Shown one piece after another: positions 8,544 through 15,475 of a stretch of 64,000 bases of DNA. Under the pieces are notes generated by a model. The model made no database searches, was not told the DNA's origin, and saw nothing but the letters and a program-made list of their open reading frames with translations. Every line of letters starts with the position of its first letter. The first letter of the stretch is position 1. The stretch spans positions 372,001 to 436,000 of the forward strand of contig NZ_JBHLUA010000012.1 in the NCBI RefSeq assembly GCF_042433895.1, read 5' to 3'. Origin of the DNA: Mesonia maritima. Lineage in GTDB: Bacteria; Bacteroidota; Bacteroidia; Flavobacteriales; Flavobacteriaceae. Made by a program: the position numbers and the translations under genes.

Positions 8544-8555
8544 TTATGAACTTTG

Positions 8556-8629
8556 CTCCTCAGGTTGGGCTCGAACCAACGACCCTCTGATTAACAGTCA
8601 GATGCTCTAACCAACTGAGCTACTGAGGA
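8556..8629 (-). tRNA. tRNA-Asn (anticodon GTT)
   Basis: 74 nt with all four arms: acceptor stem TCCTCAG/CTGAGGA, D-arm AGCTCAGTTGGTTAGAGC, anticodon loop CTGTTAA with GTT, T-arm with GGTTCGAGCCC loop region. The CCA end is not encoded (GCAAAG follows the acceptor stem). It keeps its own promoter upstream. The 3' half is the likely attachment site of the neighbouring element and appears intact. Confidence 0.97.
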
Positions 8630-8666
8630 ATTTATGAAACCTAGCGGTTGTATTGCTAAGCGGATG

Positions 8667-8696
8667 CAAATATAAATGTTTTTTTAAATTGCCAAA
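8667..8696 (-). promoter_or_regulatory. Promoter of tRNA-Asn
   Basis: On the minus strand TTTTG, an 18-bp spacer and TATATTTG lie about 38 bp before the tRNA 5' end, between the rseP stop and the tRNA. Good match to the Bacteroidota promoter in both elements. Confidence 0.65.
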
Positions 8697-8713
8697 ACAT
8701 TTTTTTAAATTTT

Positions 8714-10051
8714 TTACTCAAATAACCAGCGATAAATATCGTTTCCGTTAGCAAATAACACTAAAGCAATGAGAATGAAGAACCCAACCATTTGCGCGTA
8801 CTCCATAAACTTTTCGTTCGGTTTTCTGCCCGTAATCATTTCATAGAGTAAAAACATTACGTGACCGCCATCTAAAGCAGGAATCGGTAAAATATTCATA
8901 AACGCTAAAATAATTGAGATAAGCGCCGTTGTCATCCAAAAGGCTTCCCAATTCCAAGCGTCGGGAAACATATTTCCTATCGCTCCAAACCCACCAACTT
9001 GCGTTGCTCCTTTTTGGGTAAATACATATTTAAATTGCGCTATATAATCGTGCAACGTCCAATAGGCAAAACTAAACCCTGCTGAAACACTTTCACCTAA
9101 AGAATATTCTTGCGTAGCAATATCGAAATCTAGTGCGGTAAAAGCACCAATATTTTTTTCTTTTTCTGAAGGCGTAATGGTAACCATTCTTGTTTCACCA
9201 TTATTTTCGACTTCAACCTTTAAGGTTTCATCTTTATGCGCGGTAGCGTATTTTTTAAAATCATTCCAGTACTCGATATTTTTTCCGTTTACCGAAAGAA
9301 ATCTATCGCCTTTTTTAATTCCGGTTTTCTCGGCTCTGGAATTTGGAATCACACTATCAATTACCGGTTCGTAATTAAACCCGAACGGAAACATGTCATC
9401 TGCTTCAAATAATTGATCACCTATATCTTCTGGAATAGTGAGCGTTTCAGATTTGCCATTCTGATGAAGAACCTGAACACTTTCAACATCACGCATCATC
9501 AATTCTCGGTTAATTTTTAAGTGCCCATTAATGGTTAAAATATTTTCCAATTCTTCTCCATTAATTTTTGTTATGCGATCGCCGTCTTGAAACCCGTATT
9601 GCTGAACGTTCTCTGAAACTGCTAAACCATTCGGGATCTCATCGTTTGTAATTTTAGAACTTCCCCAAACAAAAAGCACCATCATATAAATTAGAAATCC
9701 TAAAATAATATTTACCGTTACACCGCCTAACATAATTATTAAACGTTGCCAAGCCGGTTTACTTCTAAATTCCCAAGGTTGAGGTGGTTGAGCCATTTGC
9801 TCTTTATCCATACTTTCGTCGATCATCCCAGAAATTTTCACGTAACCCCCTAAAGGTAACCAACCTATTCCGTAAACGGTTTCGCCTATTTTTTTCTTAA
9901 ATAAAGCAAATTTTACGTCGAAAAAGAGAAAGAATTTTTCTACACGAGTTTTAAATAATTTTGCCGGAATAAAATGCCCCAACTCGTGCAATACGATTAA
10001 AATGGAAAGGCTTAAAAATAATTGAATTGCTTTTATAACAAATGGACTCAT
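8714..10051 (-). CDS. rseP: RIP zinc metalloprotease RseP (site-2 protease)
   Basis: 445 aa, the usual length for RseP. It has an N-terminal membrane segment with the zinc motif HELGH (22-26), a second membrane segment near residue 110, a periplasmic section with two PDZ-like domains (about 130-300), and a C-terminal membrane region with MNILPIPALDGGH supplying the third zinc ligand. The family cleaves anti-sigma factors and signal-peptide remnants within the inner membrane. It has its own promoter (10080-10109) and is divergent from the SCO gene. Nothing looks degraded. Confidence 0.96.
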   Translation of the reverse strand: MSPFVIKAIQLFLSLSILIVLHELGHFIPAKLFKTRVEKFFLFFDVKFALFKKKIGETVYGIGWLPLGGYVKISGMIDESMDKEQMAQPPQPWEFRSKPAWQRLIIMLGGVTVNIILGFLIYMMVLFVWGSSKITNDEIPNGLAVSENVQQYGFQDGDRITKINGEELENILTINGHLKINRELMMRDVESVQVLHQNGKSETLTIPEDIGDQLFEADDMFPFGFNYEPVIDSVIPNSRAEKTGIKKGDRFLSVNGKNIEYWNDFKKYATAHKDETLKVEVENNGETRMVTITPSEKEKNIGAFTALDFDIATQEYSLGESVSAGFSFAYWTLHDYIAQFKYVFTQKGATQVGGFGAIGNMFPDAWNWEAFWMTTALISIILAFMNILPIPALDGGHVMFLLYEMITGRKPNEKFMEYAQMVGFFILIALVLFANGNDIYRWLFE

Positions 10052-10079
10052 AGTCTGTATATTCTAAATAAAAATCGCA

Positions 10080-10109
10080 CAAAAGTAACCTTTTAAATTC
10101 GCTTACAAA
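10080..10109 (-). promoter_or_regulatory. Promoter of rseP
   Basis: Minus-strand TTTG, 18-bp spacer, TACTTTTG; transcription would start about 20 bp before the rseP ATG. Good match in both elements. Confidence 0.65.
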
Positions 10110-10182
10110 AAAATAATCGTTCACTCCTTTCTAACGGTCAATTTTTTAACGTGTTTTAGCTGAAATTAAAAAGTTTAGGTTG

Positions 10183-10190
10183 TACTTTTG
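10183..10190 (+). promoter_or_regulatory. -7 box of the SCO gene promoter
   Basis: TACTTTTG, exact to TAnnTTTG, 22 bp before the ATG at 10213. It rules out an in-frame ATG at 10180, which would lie upstream of the transcription start. Confidence 0.6.
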
Positions 10191-10212
10191 CACCAAACTA
10201 TTTCCTTGTTTT

Positions 10213-10890
10213 ATGCTGAAATTTTTTGCGAAATACAAATTCTTCGGAATTGTTTTACTTGTGCTTTCTCTTATTATTATTTCCATTATCTATCAATTAT
10301 TAAAACCCGAACCTTCACTACCGGTTTATCAACCCGATATGGTTCAAAAAGAATTGGTAGATTCTACAGTGCAATACATTAGAAAATATCATAAAATAGC
10401 CGACTTTAAATTGGTAAATCAAAACGGAGATACCATCACGCAAAACGATTATAAAAATAAAATTTACGTAGCCGATTTCTTTTTTACCACTTGCCAATCG
10501 ATTTGCCCGATTATGACCGATCATATGGTGAAAATTCAAGAAGAACTAAAAAATGACGATGAAGTGTTATTGCTTTCTCATACTGTAACTCCAGAAATTG
10601 ATAGCGTTGCGCAATTAAAACGCTATGCTGAAAAAAAAGGCGTAAATGATAAAAAATGGAATTTAGTAACCGGCGACAAAAAACAAATTTACGATTTAGC
10701 ACGAAAATCTTATCTCGCTACAAAATCACAAGGAAACGGCGGAAAGTATGACATGATTCATACAGAAAATTTTGTGCTTGTAGATAAAGACCGACAAATT
10801 AGAGGGTTTTACGACGGAACAAATCCCGATGCGATCGATGATCTTTTAGACGATATTCAAATTCTAAAGCAAATTCAAGAAAAGCGCTAG
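10213..10890 (+). CDS. SCO1/SenC family copper-binding protein
   Basis: 225 aa. One N-terminal membrane anchor (about 10-28) is followed by a thioredoxin-fold SCO domain. The copper-binding motif CxxxC (TTCQSICPIMT) and the distal His of the family (DMIHTENFVL) are both present. SCO proteins deliver copper to, or reduce thiols of, cytochrome c oxidase subunit II on the outer face of the inner membrane. An upstream in-frame ATG at 10180 was rejected because the -7 promoter box starts at 10183. No oxidase genes are nearby, so the partner is not shown. Confidence 0.9.
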   Translation: MLKFFAKYKFFGIVLLVLSLIIISIIYQLLKPEPSLPVYQPDMVQKELVDSTVQYIRKYHKIADFKLVNQNGDTITQNDYKNKIYVADFFFTTCQSICPIMTDHMVKIQEELKNDDEVLLLSHTVTPEIDSVAQLKRYAEKKGVNDKKWNLVTGDKKQIYDLARKSYLATKSQGNGGKYDMIHTENFVLVDKDRQIRGFYDGTNPDAIDDLLDDIQILKQIQEKR

Positions 10891-10930
10891 CTTTTAACGT
10901 TGGCGGTTTTTCTAAACCATTTTTTTCCGT

Positions 10931-10938
10931 TACTTTTG
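10931..10938 (+). promoter_or_regulatory. -7 box of the feoAB promoter
   Basis: TACTTTTG 28 bp before the TTG start of feoA; transcription would begin near 10944. The -33 element is weak. Confidence 0.5.
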
Positions 10939-10966
10939 CGTTGTTTAAATTCAATCTAAATAAATC

Positions 10967-11197
10967 TTGAAAGTTACAATCGCAGATTTAAGAAGAGGTC
11001 AACGCGGAATTATTAAAACGTTTACAAACGAAAGTGTTCCGCTAAAGCTACTGGAAATGGGTTGTTTACCCGGCAATGAAGTAGAATTGGTTCAAATTGC
11101 ACCGTTTAGAGATCCTTTATATTTAAACATCAACGGAAGTCATTTAGCCATCAGAAAAGAAACAGCAGCACAGATTGAAATTGAAGTGGTACAGTAA
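10967..11197 (+). CDS. feoA: Ferrous iron transport protein A
   Basis: 76 aa, a single SH3-like FeoA domain (LLEMGCLPGNEVELVQIAPF is the diagnostic central stretch). The start codon is TTG at 10967; no ATG gives a full-length domain and the promoter box lies just upstream. FeoA is a small cytoplasmic partner of the FeoB channel. The feoB ATG follows after 2 bp, so the two are co-translated. Confidence 0.93.
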   Translation: MKVTIADLRRGQRGIIKTFTNESVPLKLLEMGCLPGNEVELVQIAPFRDPLYLNINGSHLAIRKETAAQIEIEVVQ

Positions 11198-11199
11198 TT

Positions 11200-13299
11200 A
11201 TGGCGAAACAAATCAATGTCGCACTTATAGGAAACCCCAACACAGGAAAAACCTCCGTTTTTAATCACTTAACCGGTTTAAATCAACAAGTTGGTAACTA
11301 CCCTGGCATTACGGTAGAAAAAAAGGAAGGAATCTGTAAACTTCCACGCGGTTTAAAAGCACACATTATTGACTTACCGGGAACTTACAGTTTAAACGCT
11401 TCTTCGTTAGATGAAAATTTAGTCATCGAATTATTACTGAATAAAAATGACAAAGATTACCCCGATGTCGCGGTTGTTGTAAGCGATGTTGAAAACCTAA
11501 AACGAAACCTACTTCTTTTTACACAAATTAAAGATTTAGGAATTCCCACCATTTTAGTCGTAAATATGGCCGATAGAATGGAAAGAAAAGGAATTTCTCT
11601 TGATATTGAATTATTAGAAAAACGCCTTAAAACAAAAATCGCGCTAGTAAGTGCTAGAAAAAAAATAGGAATTCCCGCGCTTAAAGAACTCATTACCCAA
11701 TACGGAACAATCTCAAAAGAGCCATGTTTAAACGCTTCTTCGATAGATCCTGAATATTTCGACAGTTTACGCAAAGCATTTCCAAACCAATCACTATATA
11801 AACTTTGGTTGGTGATTACACAAGATGTTAACTTCGGAAATCTTAACCGGAATAAAGTTGAAAATCAAAAAAGTTTCAGTACAAAAGAGAAAAGCGATCT
11901 CAAACGTCTTCAGCAGAAAGAAACTATTGTAAGGTATCAATTTATAAATGGCGTTTTAAAAGAAACCTTAAAAGTTGATATTAATGCGGCAAAAGATTTA
12001 CGTTCGCGTTTAGACCGAATTCTCACCCACAAAGTTTGGGGTTATTTAATTTTCTTCGGAATAATGCTCCTTATTTTTCAAGCCATTTACGATTGGTCGA
12101 GCTACCCGATGGATTTTATCGACAATACATTTGCTGCGTTAAGTGAATGGACAAAAAATGTGCTTCCTAGTGGAGTATTCACCAATTTAATTGCGGAAGG
12201 AATTATTCCCGGTTTGGGCGGAATTGTCATTTTTATTCCACAAATCGCATTTCTATTTCTCTTTATTTCTTTACTGGAAGAAAGCGGTTATATGAGTCGC
12301 GTAGTATTTTTAATGGATCGCATTATGCGTCGTTTTGGTTTAAGTGGTAAAAGTGTCGTTCCACTAGTTTCAGGAACAGCTTGTGCAATTCCAGCCGTTA
12401 TGGCAACCCGAAATATCGAAGATTGGAAAGAACGCTTAATCACCATTTTAGTAGTTCCATTTACCACGTGTTCCGCACGATTGCCGGTTTATTTAATTAT
12501 TATCGCTTTAGTAATTCCCGACGAACGCTTTTTGAGAATATTTAATTTACAGGGAATCACCTTAATGCTACTGTATTTATTAGGTTTCGGAATGTCTGTT
12601 TTTTCAGCTTGGCTGCTAAATAAAATTTTGAAAATAAAAAGCAAGACCTATTTCGTTATCGAAATGCCCGACTACAAATTACCGATGATCAAAAATGTAG
12701 GAATTAATGTTGTTGAAAAAACAAAATCATTTGTCTTTGGAGCCGGAAAAATAATTTTAGCTATCTCCATTATTCTTTGGGTGTTGGCAAGTTATGGCCC
12801 TACTGAAAAATTTAATCAAGCAGAAGAAATTGTAACCGAACGTTATGGAGAAAATTTATCTTCTGAAGATTTTGAAAATCACGTAGCTTCCGTTAAATTA
12901 GAAAATAGCTATATCGGGATGATGGGAAAAGGAATTGAACCCATTGTTCAACCTTTAGGCTACGATTGGAAAATTGGTATAGCAATTGTAAGTTCTTTTG
13001 CAGCGAGAGAAGTTTTTGTAGGGACCTTAGCTACAATTTATAGCGTAGGAAGCGACGAAGAAAAAACAATAAAAAATCGAATGGCTGCTGAAGTTAACCC
13101 GATTCTTGGCGGACCGTTATTTAATTTCGCCAGCGGAATTAGTTTATTGCTTTTCTATGCTTTTGCGATGCAATGTATGAGTACACTTGCCATTGTAAAA
13201 AAGGAAACCAATTCTTGGAAATGGCCAATTTTACAATTAGTTATTATGTCTGGAATTGCTTATATAGCTGCATTTACTGCATTTCAACTTTTAAAATAA
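11200..13299 (+). CDS. feoB: Ferrous iron transporter FeoB
   Basis: 699 aa. The N-terminal G domain has G1 GNPNTGKT (10-17), G3 DLPG and G4 NMAD, followed by a helical regulatory domain. The C-terminal membrane part has the two FeoB gate motifs (SGTACAIPAVMATRN and FAAREVFVGTLA). It imports Fe2+ across the inner membrane. The gene forms an operon feoA - feoB - small Cys-rich gene; the next start codon directly follows the feoB stop. A DtxR-type regulator encoded 2 kb away is a plausible iron regulator, but no clear operator was seen at feoA. Confidence 0.97.
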   Translation: MAKQINVALIGNPNTGKTSVFNHLTGLNQQVGNYPGITVEKKEGICKLPRGLKAHIIDLPGTYSLNASSLDENLVIELLLNKNDKDYPDVAVVVSDVENLKRNLLLFTQIKDLGIPTILVVNMADRMERKGISLDIELLEKRLKTKIALVSARKKIGIPALKELITQYGTISKEPCLNASSIDPEYFDSLRKAFPNQSLYKLWLVITQDVNFGNLNRNKVENQKSFSTKEKSDLKRLQQKETIVRYQFINGVLKETLKVDINAAKDLRSRLDRILTHKVWGYLIFFGIMLLIFQAIYDWSSYPMDFIDNTFAALSEWTKNVLPSGVFTNLIAEGIIPGLGGIVIFIPQIAFLFLFISLLEESGYMSRVVFLMDRIMRRFGLSGKSVVPLVSGTACAIPAVMATRNIEDWKERLITILVVPFTTCSARLPVYLIIIALVIPDERFLRIFNLQGITLMLLYLLGFGMSVFSAWLLNKILKIKSKTYFVIEMPDYKLPMIKNVGINVVEKTKSFVFGAGKIILAISIILWVLASYGPTEKFNQAEEIVTERYGENLSSEDFENHVASVKLENSYIGMMGKGIEPIVQPLGYDWKIGIAIVSSFAAREVFVGTLATIYSVGSDEEKTIKNRMAAEVNPILGGPLFNFASGISLLLFYAFAMQCMSTLAIVKKETNSWKWPILQLVIMSGIAYIAAFTAFQLLK

Positions 13300-13446
13300 A
13301 TGATGATGATACAGGAAATATTAGTTTGGATAACATTTTTAACCGCAGTAGGATTTTTAATTAAAAAATTCTTTTGGAAAACGCCACAAAAATCTGGTGA
13401 TGGAAATAAAAGTATCTGCGGAAAATCAGATTGTGGTTGCCATTAA
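13300..13446 (+). CDS. FeoB-associated Cys-rich membrane peptide
   Basis: 48 aa, starting at an ATG triplet run immediately after the feoB stop. It has one membrane helix (about 5-22), a basic stretch, then a C-terminal cysteine cluster (CGKSDCGCH). This matches the small FeoB-associated Cys-rich proteins found after feoB in many bacteria; they may play the role of FeoC, but function is not established. The last codons overlap the 3' end of the convergent gene at 13443 by 4 bp. Confidence 0.8.
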   Translation: MMMIQEILVWITFLTAVGFLIKKFFWKTPQKSGDGNKSICGKSDCGCH

Positions 13447-13883
13447 TTCTCTTGCTCTAACACTTCTAGTTGAAGATAATAATTAAGATCACCACTATTT
13501 TTTAATGCTGTAGTCGGGTAAGGTTTTAAACCATAAATTTTAAAGGTTTCCTTTCCTAAGGTAAATGTTGCGCCTTCTCCTTCAGGATTGGTTAATACTA
13601 TTATTTTTTCTTCAACTAATTCTTCATTTTTATCCAACGACATTTTTATTTTAGCTTCTCCTTGCCAAACGCAAGTTACATCACTTGGGCATCGTGAATC
13701 TTCCACCACTTTTTCAAAATTCAAGCAATAATTTTTATAGAAATATGATTTTCCTTCAGGAAGTTTTGCGACAATAATGGGTGTGTAAACTTTTTCTTCC
13801 GTTTTAGTTTGCTCATTTTTGTTTTGTGCATTTCCGAAGAAAAAGCTAAAAAACAGTACACAAATAAAGATTATATTTTTCAT
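13443..13883 (-). CDS. Secreted protein of unknown function in the dtxR-zip operon
   Basis: 146 aa with a signal peptide (MKNIIFICVLFFSFFFGNAQ, cleavage after AQ). The mature part contains the block SRCPSDVTCVWQGEAKIKM with two cysteines (about residues 68-74) and an earlier Cys, and is otherwise beta-rich. The CPxxVxCVWxGEA block resembles one seen in small secreted or lipoproteins of Bacteroidota, but no function is known to me. It lies 17 bp after the ZIP permease gene on the same strand and is probably the last gene of that operon, which suggests a link to metal homeostasis (inference). Confidence 0.7.
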   Translation of the reverse strand: MKNIIFICVLFFSFFFGNAQNKNEQTKTEEKVYTPIIVAKLPEGKSYFYKNYCLNFEKVVEDSRCPSDVTCVWQGEAKIKMSLDKNEELVEEKIIVLTNPEGEGATFTLGKETFKIYGLKPYPTTALKNSGDLNYYLQLEVLEQEN

Positions 13884-13900
13884 ACTTAAATATAGAAATT

Positions 13901-14725
13901 TTATCCCAACCCAACATCTAAGGTCATCATAATCATAAAACCACCGATAAAACCAAGCGTAGAAATATCGGTATATTTACTTTGTTGCGATTCGGGAATA
14001 ACTTCTTCAACTACCACAAAAATCATCGCACCCGCTGCAAAACAAAGCGCATACGGAAGAATCGGTTGAAAAGTCATTACCGCCCAAGCTCCAATTACTG
14101 CAGCTACCGGTTCTACAATTGCTGAAAGTTGACCGTAATTAAAACTTTTCCATCGGCTTAAACCTTGTCGTCGTAAAGGCATTGCTACGGCAAACCCTTC
14201 TGGAAAATTCTGTAATCCAATTCCAATAGCTAAAGCTACAGCGCCACCAATTGTTGCACCATCAAAACCAGCGGCAACTCCTCCAAATAAAACGCCAACG
14301 GCTAATCCTTCAGGAATATTATGCAAGGTTATCGCTAAGGTTAACAAAATAGATTTGTGCCACGGTGTTTTAATTCCTTCCTTTTCGTCCATTTTAAAAT
14401 TGACGTGTAAATGCGGTAAAATTTTATCTAATCCGAAGAGAAATAAGGCACCTGCCAAAAACCCGACTACTGCCGGAATCACTTTTACAAAACCTTCGCC
14501 GGGACTCATTTCTATTCCTGGTGCCAATAAGCTCCAAAAACTTGCTGCGACCATTACTCCACCTGTAAAACCTAACATCCCGTCAAAAAGCGCACGATTC
14601 ATTCCTTTAAATAGAAAAACCAATGAAGCTCCCAAAGCTGTGACTCCCCAAGTAAAAAGTGTAGCGTAAAACGCCGCCAAAACAGGGTCTAAGGTTTCAA
14701 AATAATCTACAATTTCTGTAAGCAT
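13901..14725 (-). CDS. ZIP family divalent metal permease
   Basis: 274 aa with about eight membrane helices. The two signature helices are present: LHNIPEGLAVGVLFGG and LQNFPEGFAVAMPLR, whose His, Asn, Glu and Pro residues line the metal path in ZIP proteins. The length and lack of a long His-rich loop place it with ZupT/GufA-type bacterial members, which take up Zn, Fe or Mn. It follows the dtxR-type gene after 1 bp, so it is co-transcribed with its probable regulator. This pairing makes Mn or Fe more likely than Zn as the physiological substrate, by inference. Confidence 0.92.
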   Translation of the reverse strand: MLTEIVDYFETLDPVLAAFYATLFTWGVTALGASLVFLFKGMNRALFDGMLGFTGGVMVAASFWSLLAPGIEMSPGEGFVKVIPAVVGFLAGALFLFGLDKILPHLHVNFKMDEKEGIKTPWHKSILLTLAITLHNIPEGLAVGVLFGGVAAGFDGATIGGAVALAIGIGLQNFPEGFAVAMPLRRQGLSRWKSFNYGQLSAIVEPVAAVIGAWAVMTFQPILPYALCFAAGAMIFVVVEEVIPESQQSKYTDISTLGFIGGFMIMMTLDVGLG

Positions 14726-14726
14726 A

Positions 14727-15383
14727 TTACTTATATTTTTTTATATAAAGATTATTAGCAGCTAAACTGGAAATGGTAATATTTTCTTCATTCACTGTAA
14801 TTACCAAAGAATTATCAAATTCTTCTTTATCAATTACTTTTATTTTTTTTCCTAAGGAAATATTGTTTTTGTCGAGATATTGAAGAAATGCGGAAGAGGA
14901 ATCGTTAACACCTACGCAAATTCCTTCTTCGCCTTTTTCCATTTCAGCTAAGACTTGTTTTTGAATGAGTTCAATATTTCCTTCTTCATCAGGAATTGGA
15001 TCGCCGTGCGGATCGGTTTTAGGATATCCTAAAAACTTATCGAGTTCGTAAATTAATTTTTCAGATTTAATATGTTCTAGTTGTTCAGCGATTTCGTGTA
15101 CTTCATCCCAAGAAAAATTGAGTTTCTCAACCAAAAAACTTTCCCATAACCGATGTTTACGAATTACTTTTATCGCATGATTTTTTCCTCTTTTAGTCAG
15201 CTTTGCTCCTTGATAAGGTTTATAAGCGATAAGTTCTTTTTCCGCTAAACGCTTTACCATATCGGTTGCTGAAGAAGGTTTTGTTTGCATTTCTTCAGCT
15301 ATCGCATTGGTAGGAACGCCTTCCGAAAAAGTTGATTCTAAATGATATACCGCTTTTAAATAGTTTTCTTCAGATAATGTCAT
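14727..15383 (-). CDS. DtxR/MntR-family metal-dependent transcriptional repressor
   Basis: 218 aa. A winged-helix domain (about 1-70, recognition helix around KPSSATDMVKRLAEKELI), a metal-binding dimerisation domain (about 70-140, with HEIAEQLEHI and the CVGVNDSS stretch) and a C-terminal SH3/FeoA-like domain are present, as in DtxR and IdeR; short MntR proteins lack the last. With Fe2+ or Mn2+ bound such proteins repress uptake genes. It starts the operon regulator - ZIP permease - secreted protein and is divergent from a TonB receptor gene. Two operator-like palindromes lie between the two. Which metal it senses cannot be told from the sequence. Confidence 0.9.
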   Translation of the reverse strand: MTLSEENYLKAVYHLESTFSEGVPTNAIAEEMQTKPSSATDMVKRLAEKELIAYKPYQGAKLTKRGKNHAIKVIRKHRLWESFLVEKLNFSWDEVHEIAEQLEHIKSEKLIYELDKFLGYPKTDPHGDPIPDEEGNIELIQKQVLAEMEKGEEGICVGVNDSSSAFLQYLDKNNISLGKKIKVIDKEEFDNSLVITVNEENITISSLAANNLYIKKYK

Positions 15384-15391
15384 TACAATTT

Positions 15392-15402
15392 TTTAGCCTA
15401 AA
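15392..15402. promoter_or_regulatory. DtxR-type operator half at the regulator's own promoter
   Basis: TTTAGCCTAAA, a perfect 5+5 inverted repeat around one base. It contains the TTAGCCTAA core of the DtxR consensus and lies immediately downstream of the -7 box of the regulator's promoter. Binding here would give autoregulation. Confidence 0.5.
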
Positions 15403-15432
15403 CAAAAATACATTTTTTTTATTTAAAAACAA
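15403..15432 (-). promoter_or_regulatory. Promoter of the dtxR-zip operon
   Basis: On the minus strand TTG, a 19-bp spacer and TATTTTTG. Transcription would start near 15397, inside the TTTAGCCTAAA palindrome and about 14 bp before the ATG. Confidence 0.65.
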
Positions 15433-15434
15433 TT

Positions 15435-15450
15435 TTTAGATTTGTCTAAA
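15435..15450. promoter_or_regulatory. DtxR-type operator over the TonB receptor promoter
   Basis: TTTAGATTTGTCTAAA is a perfect 6+6 inverted repeat with a 4-bp spacer. The rightward -7 box TAGATTTG (15437-15444) lies inside it, so a bound repressor would block polymerase. Spacing and half-sites resemble known MntR/DtxR-type operators. Confidence 0.6.
15437..15444 (+). promoter_or_regulatory. -7 box of the TonB receptor promoter
   Basis: TAGATTTG, exact to TAnnTTTG, 31 bp before the ATG at 15476 and embedded in the palindrome 15435-15450. Confidence 0.55.
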
Positions 15451-15475
15451 TTTATATTTAAACTAATAAAATTTA

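Larger units (their letters stand above)
1..8555. mobile_element. Integrative element at tRNA-Asn carrying dndCD (one end only)
   Basis: A tyrosine integrase gene (7114-8310) lies 245 bp from the 3' end of an intact tRNA-Asn gene and is transcribed away from it, the usual arrangement for an element integrated into a tRNA 3' end. Everything leftward to the window edge reads on the minus strand and is accessory: helicase, RecA-like ATPase, DUF3871-type protein, dndC, dndD. The stretch looks more AT-rich than the chromosomal genes beyond 8700 (a visual impression, not computed). No second copy of the tRNA 3' end was seen inside the window, so the far attachment site should lie left of position 1. 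No relaxase or conjugation gene is visible, so it cannot be decided whether this is an ICE, a mobilisable island or a phage satellite. The right boundary could lie anywhere between the tRNA T-arm and about 8515. Confidence 0.75.

Noticed and set aside
10944..10960. Possible DtxR operator at feoA (TTTAAATTCAATCTAAA)
   Set aside because: One half-site and the spacer do not fit the clear palindromes at 15392-15450.
14355..14669. 104-codon frame opposite the ZIP permease gene
   Set aside because: A shadow of the real gene in another frame; no start context or family.
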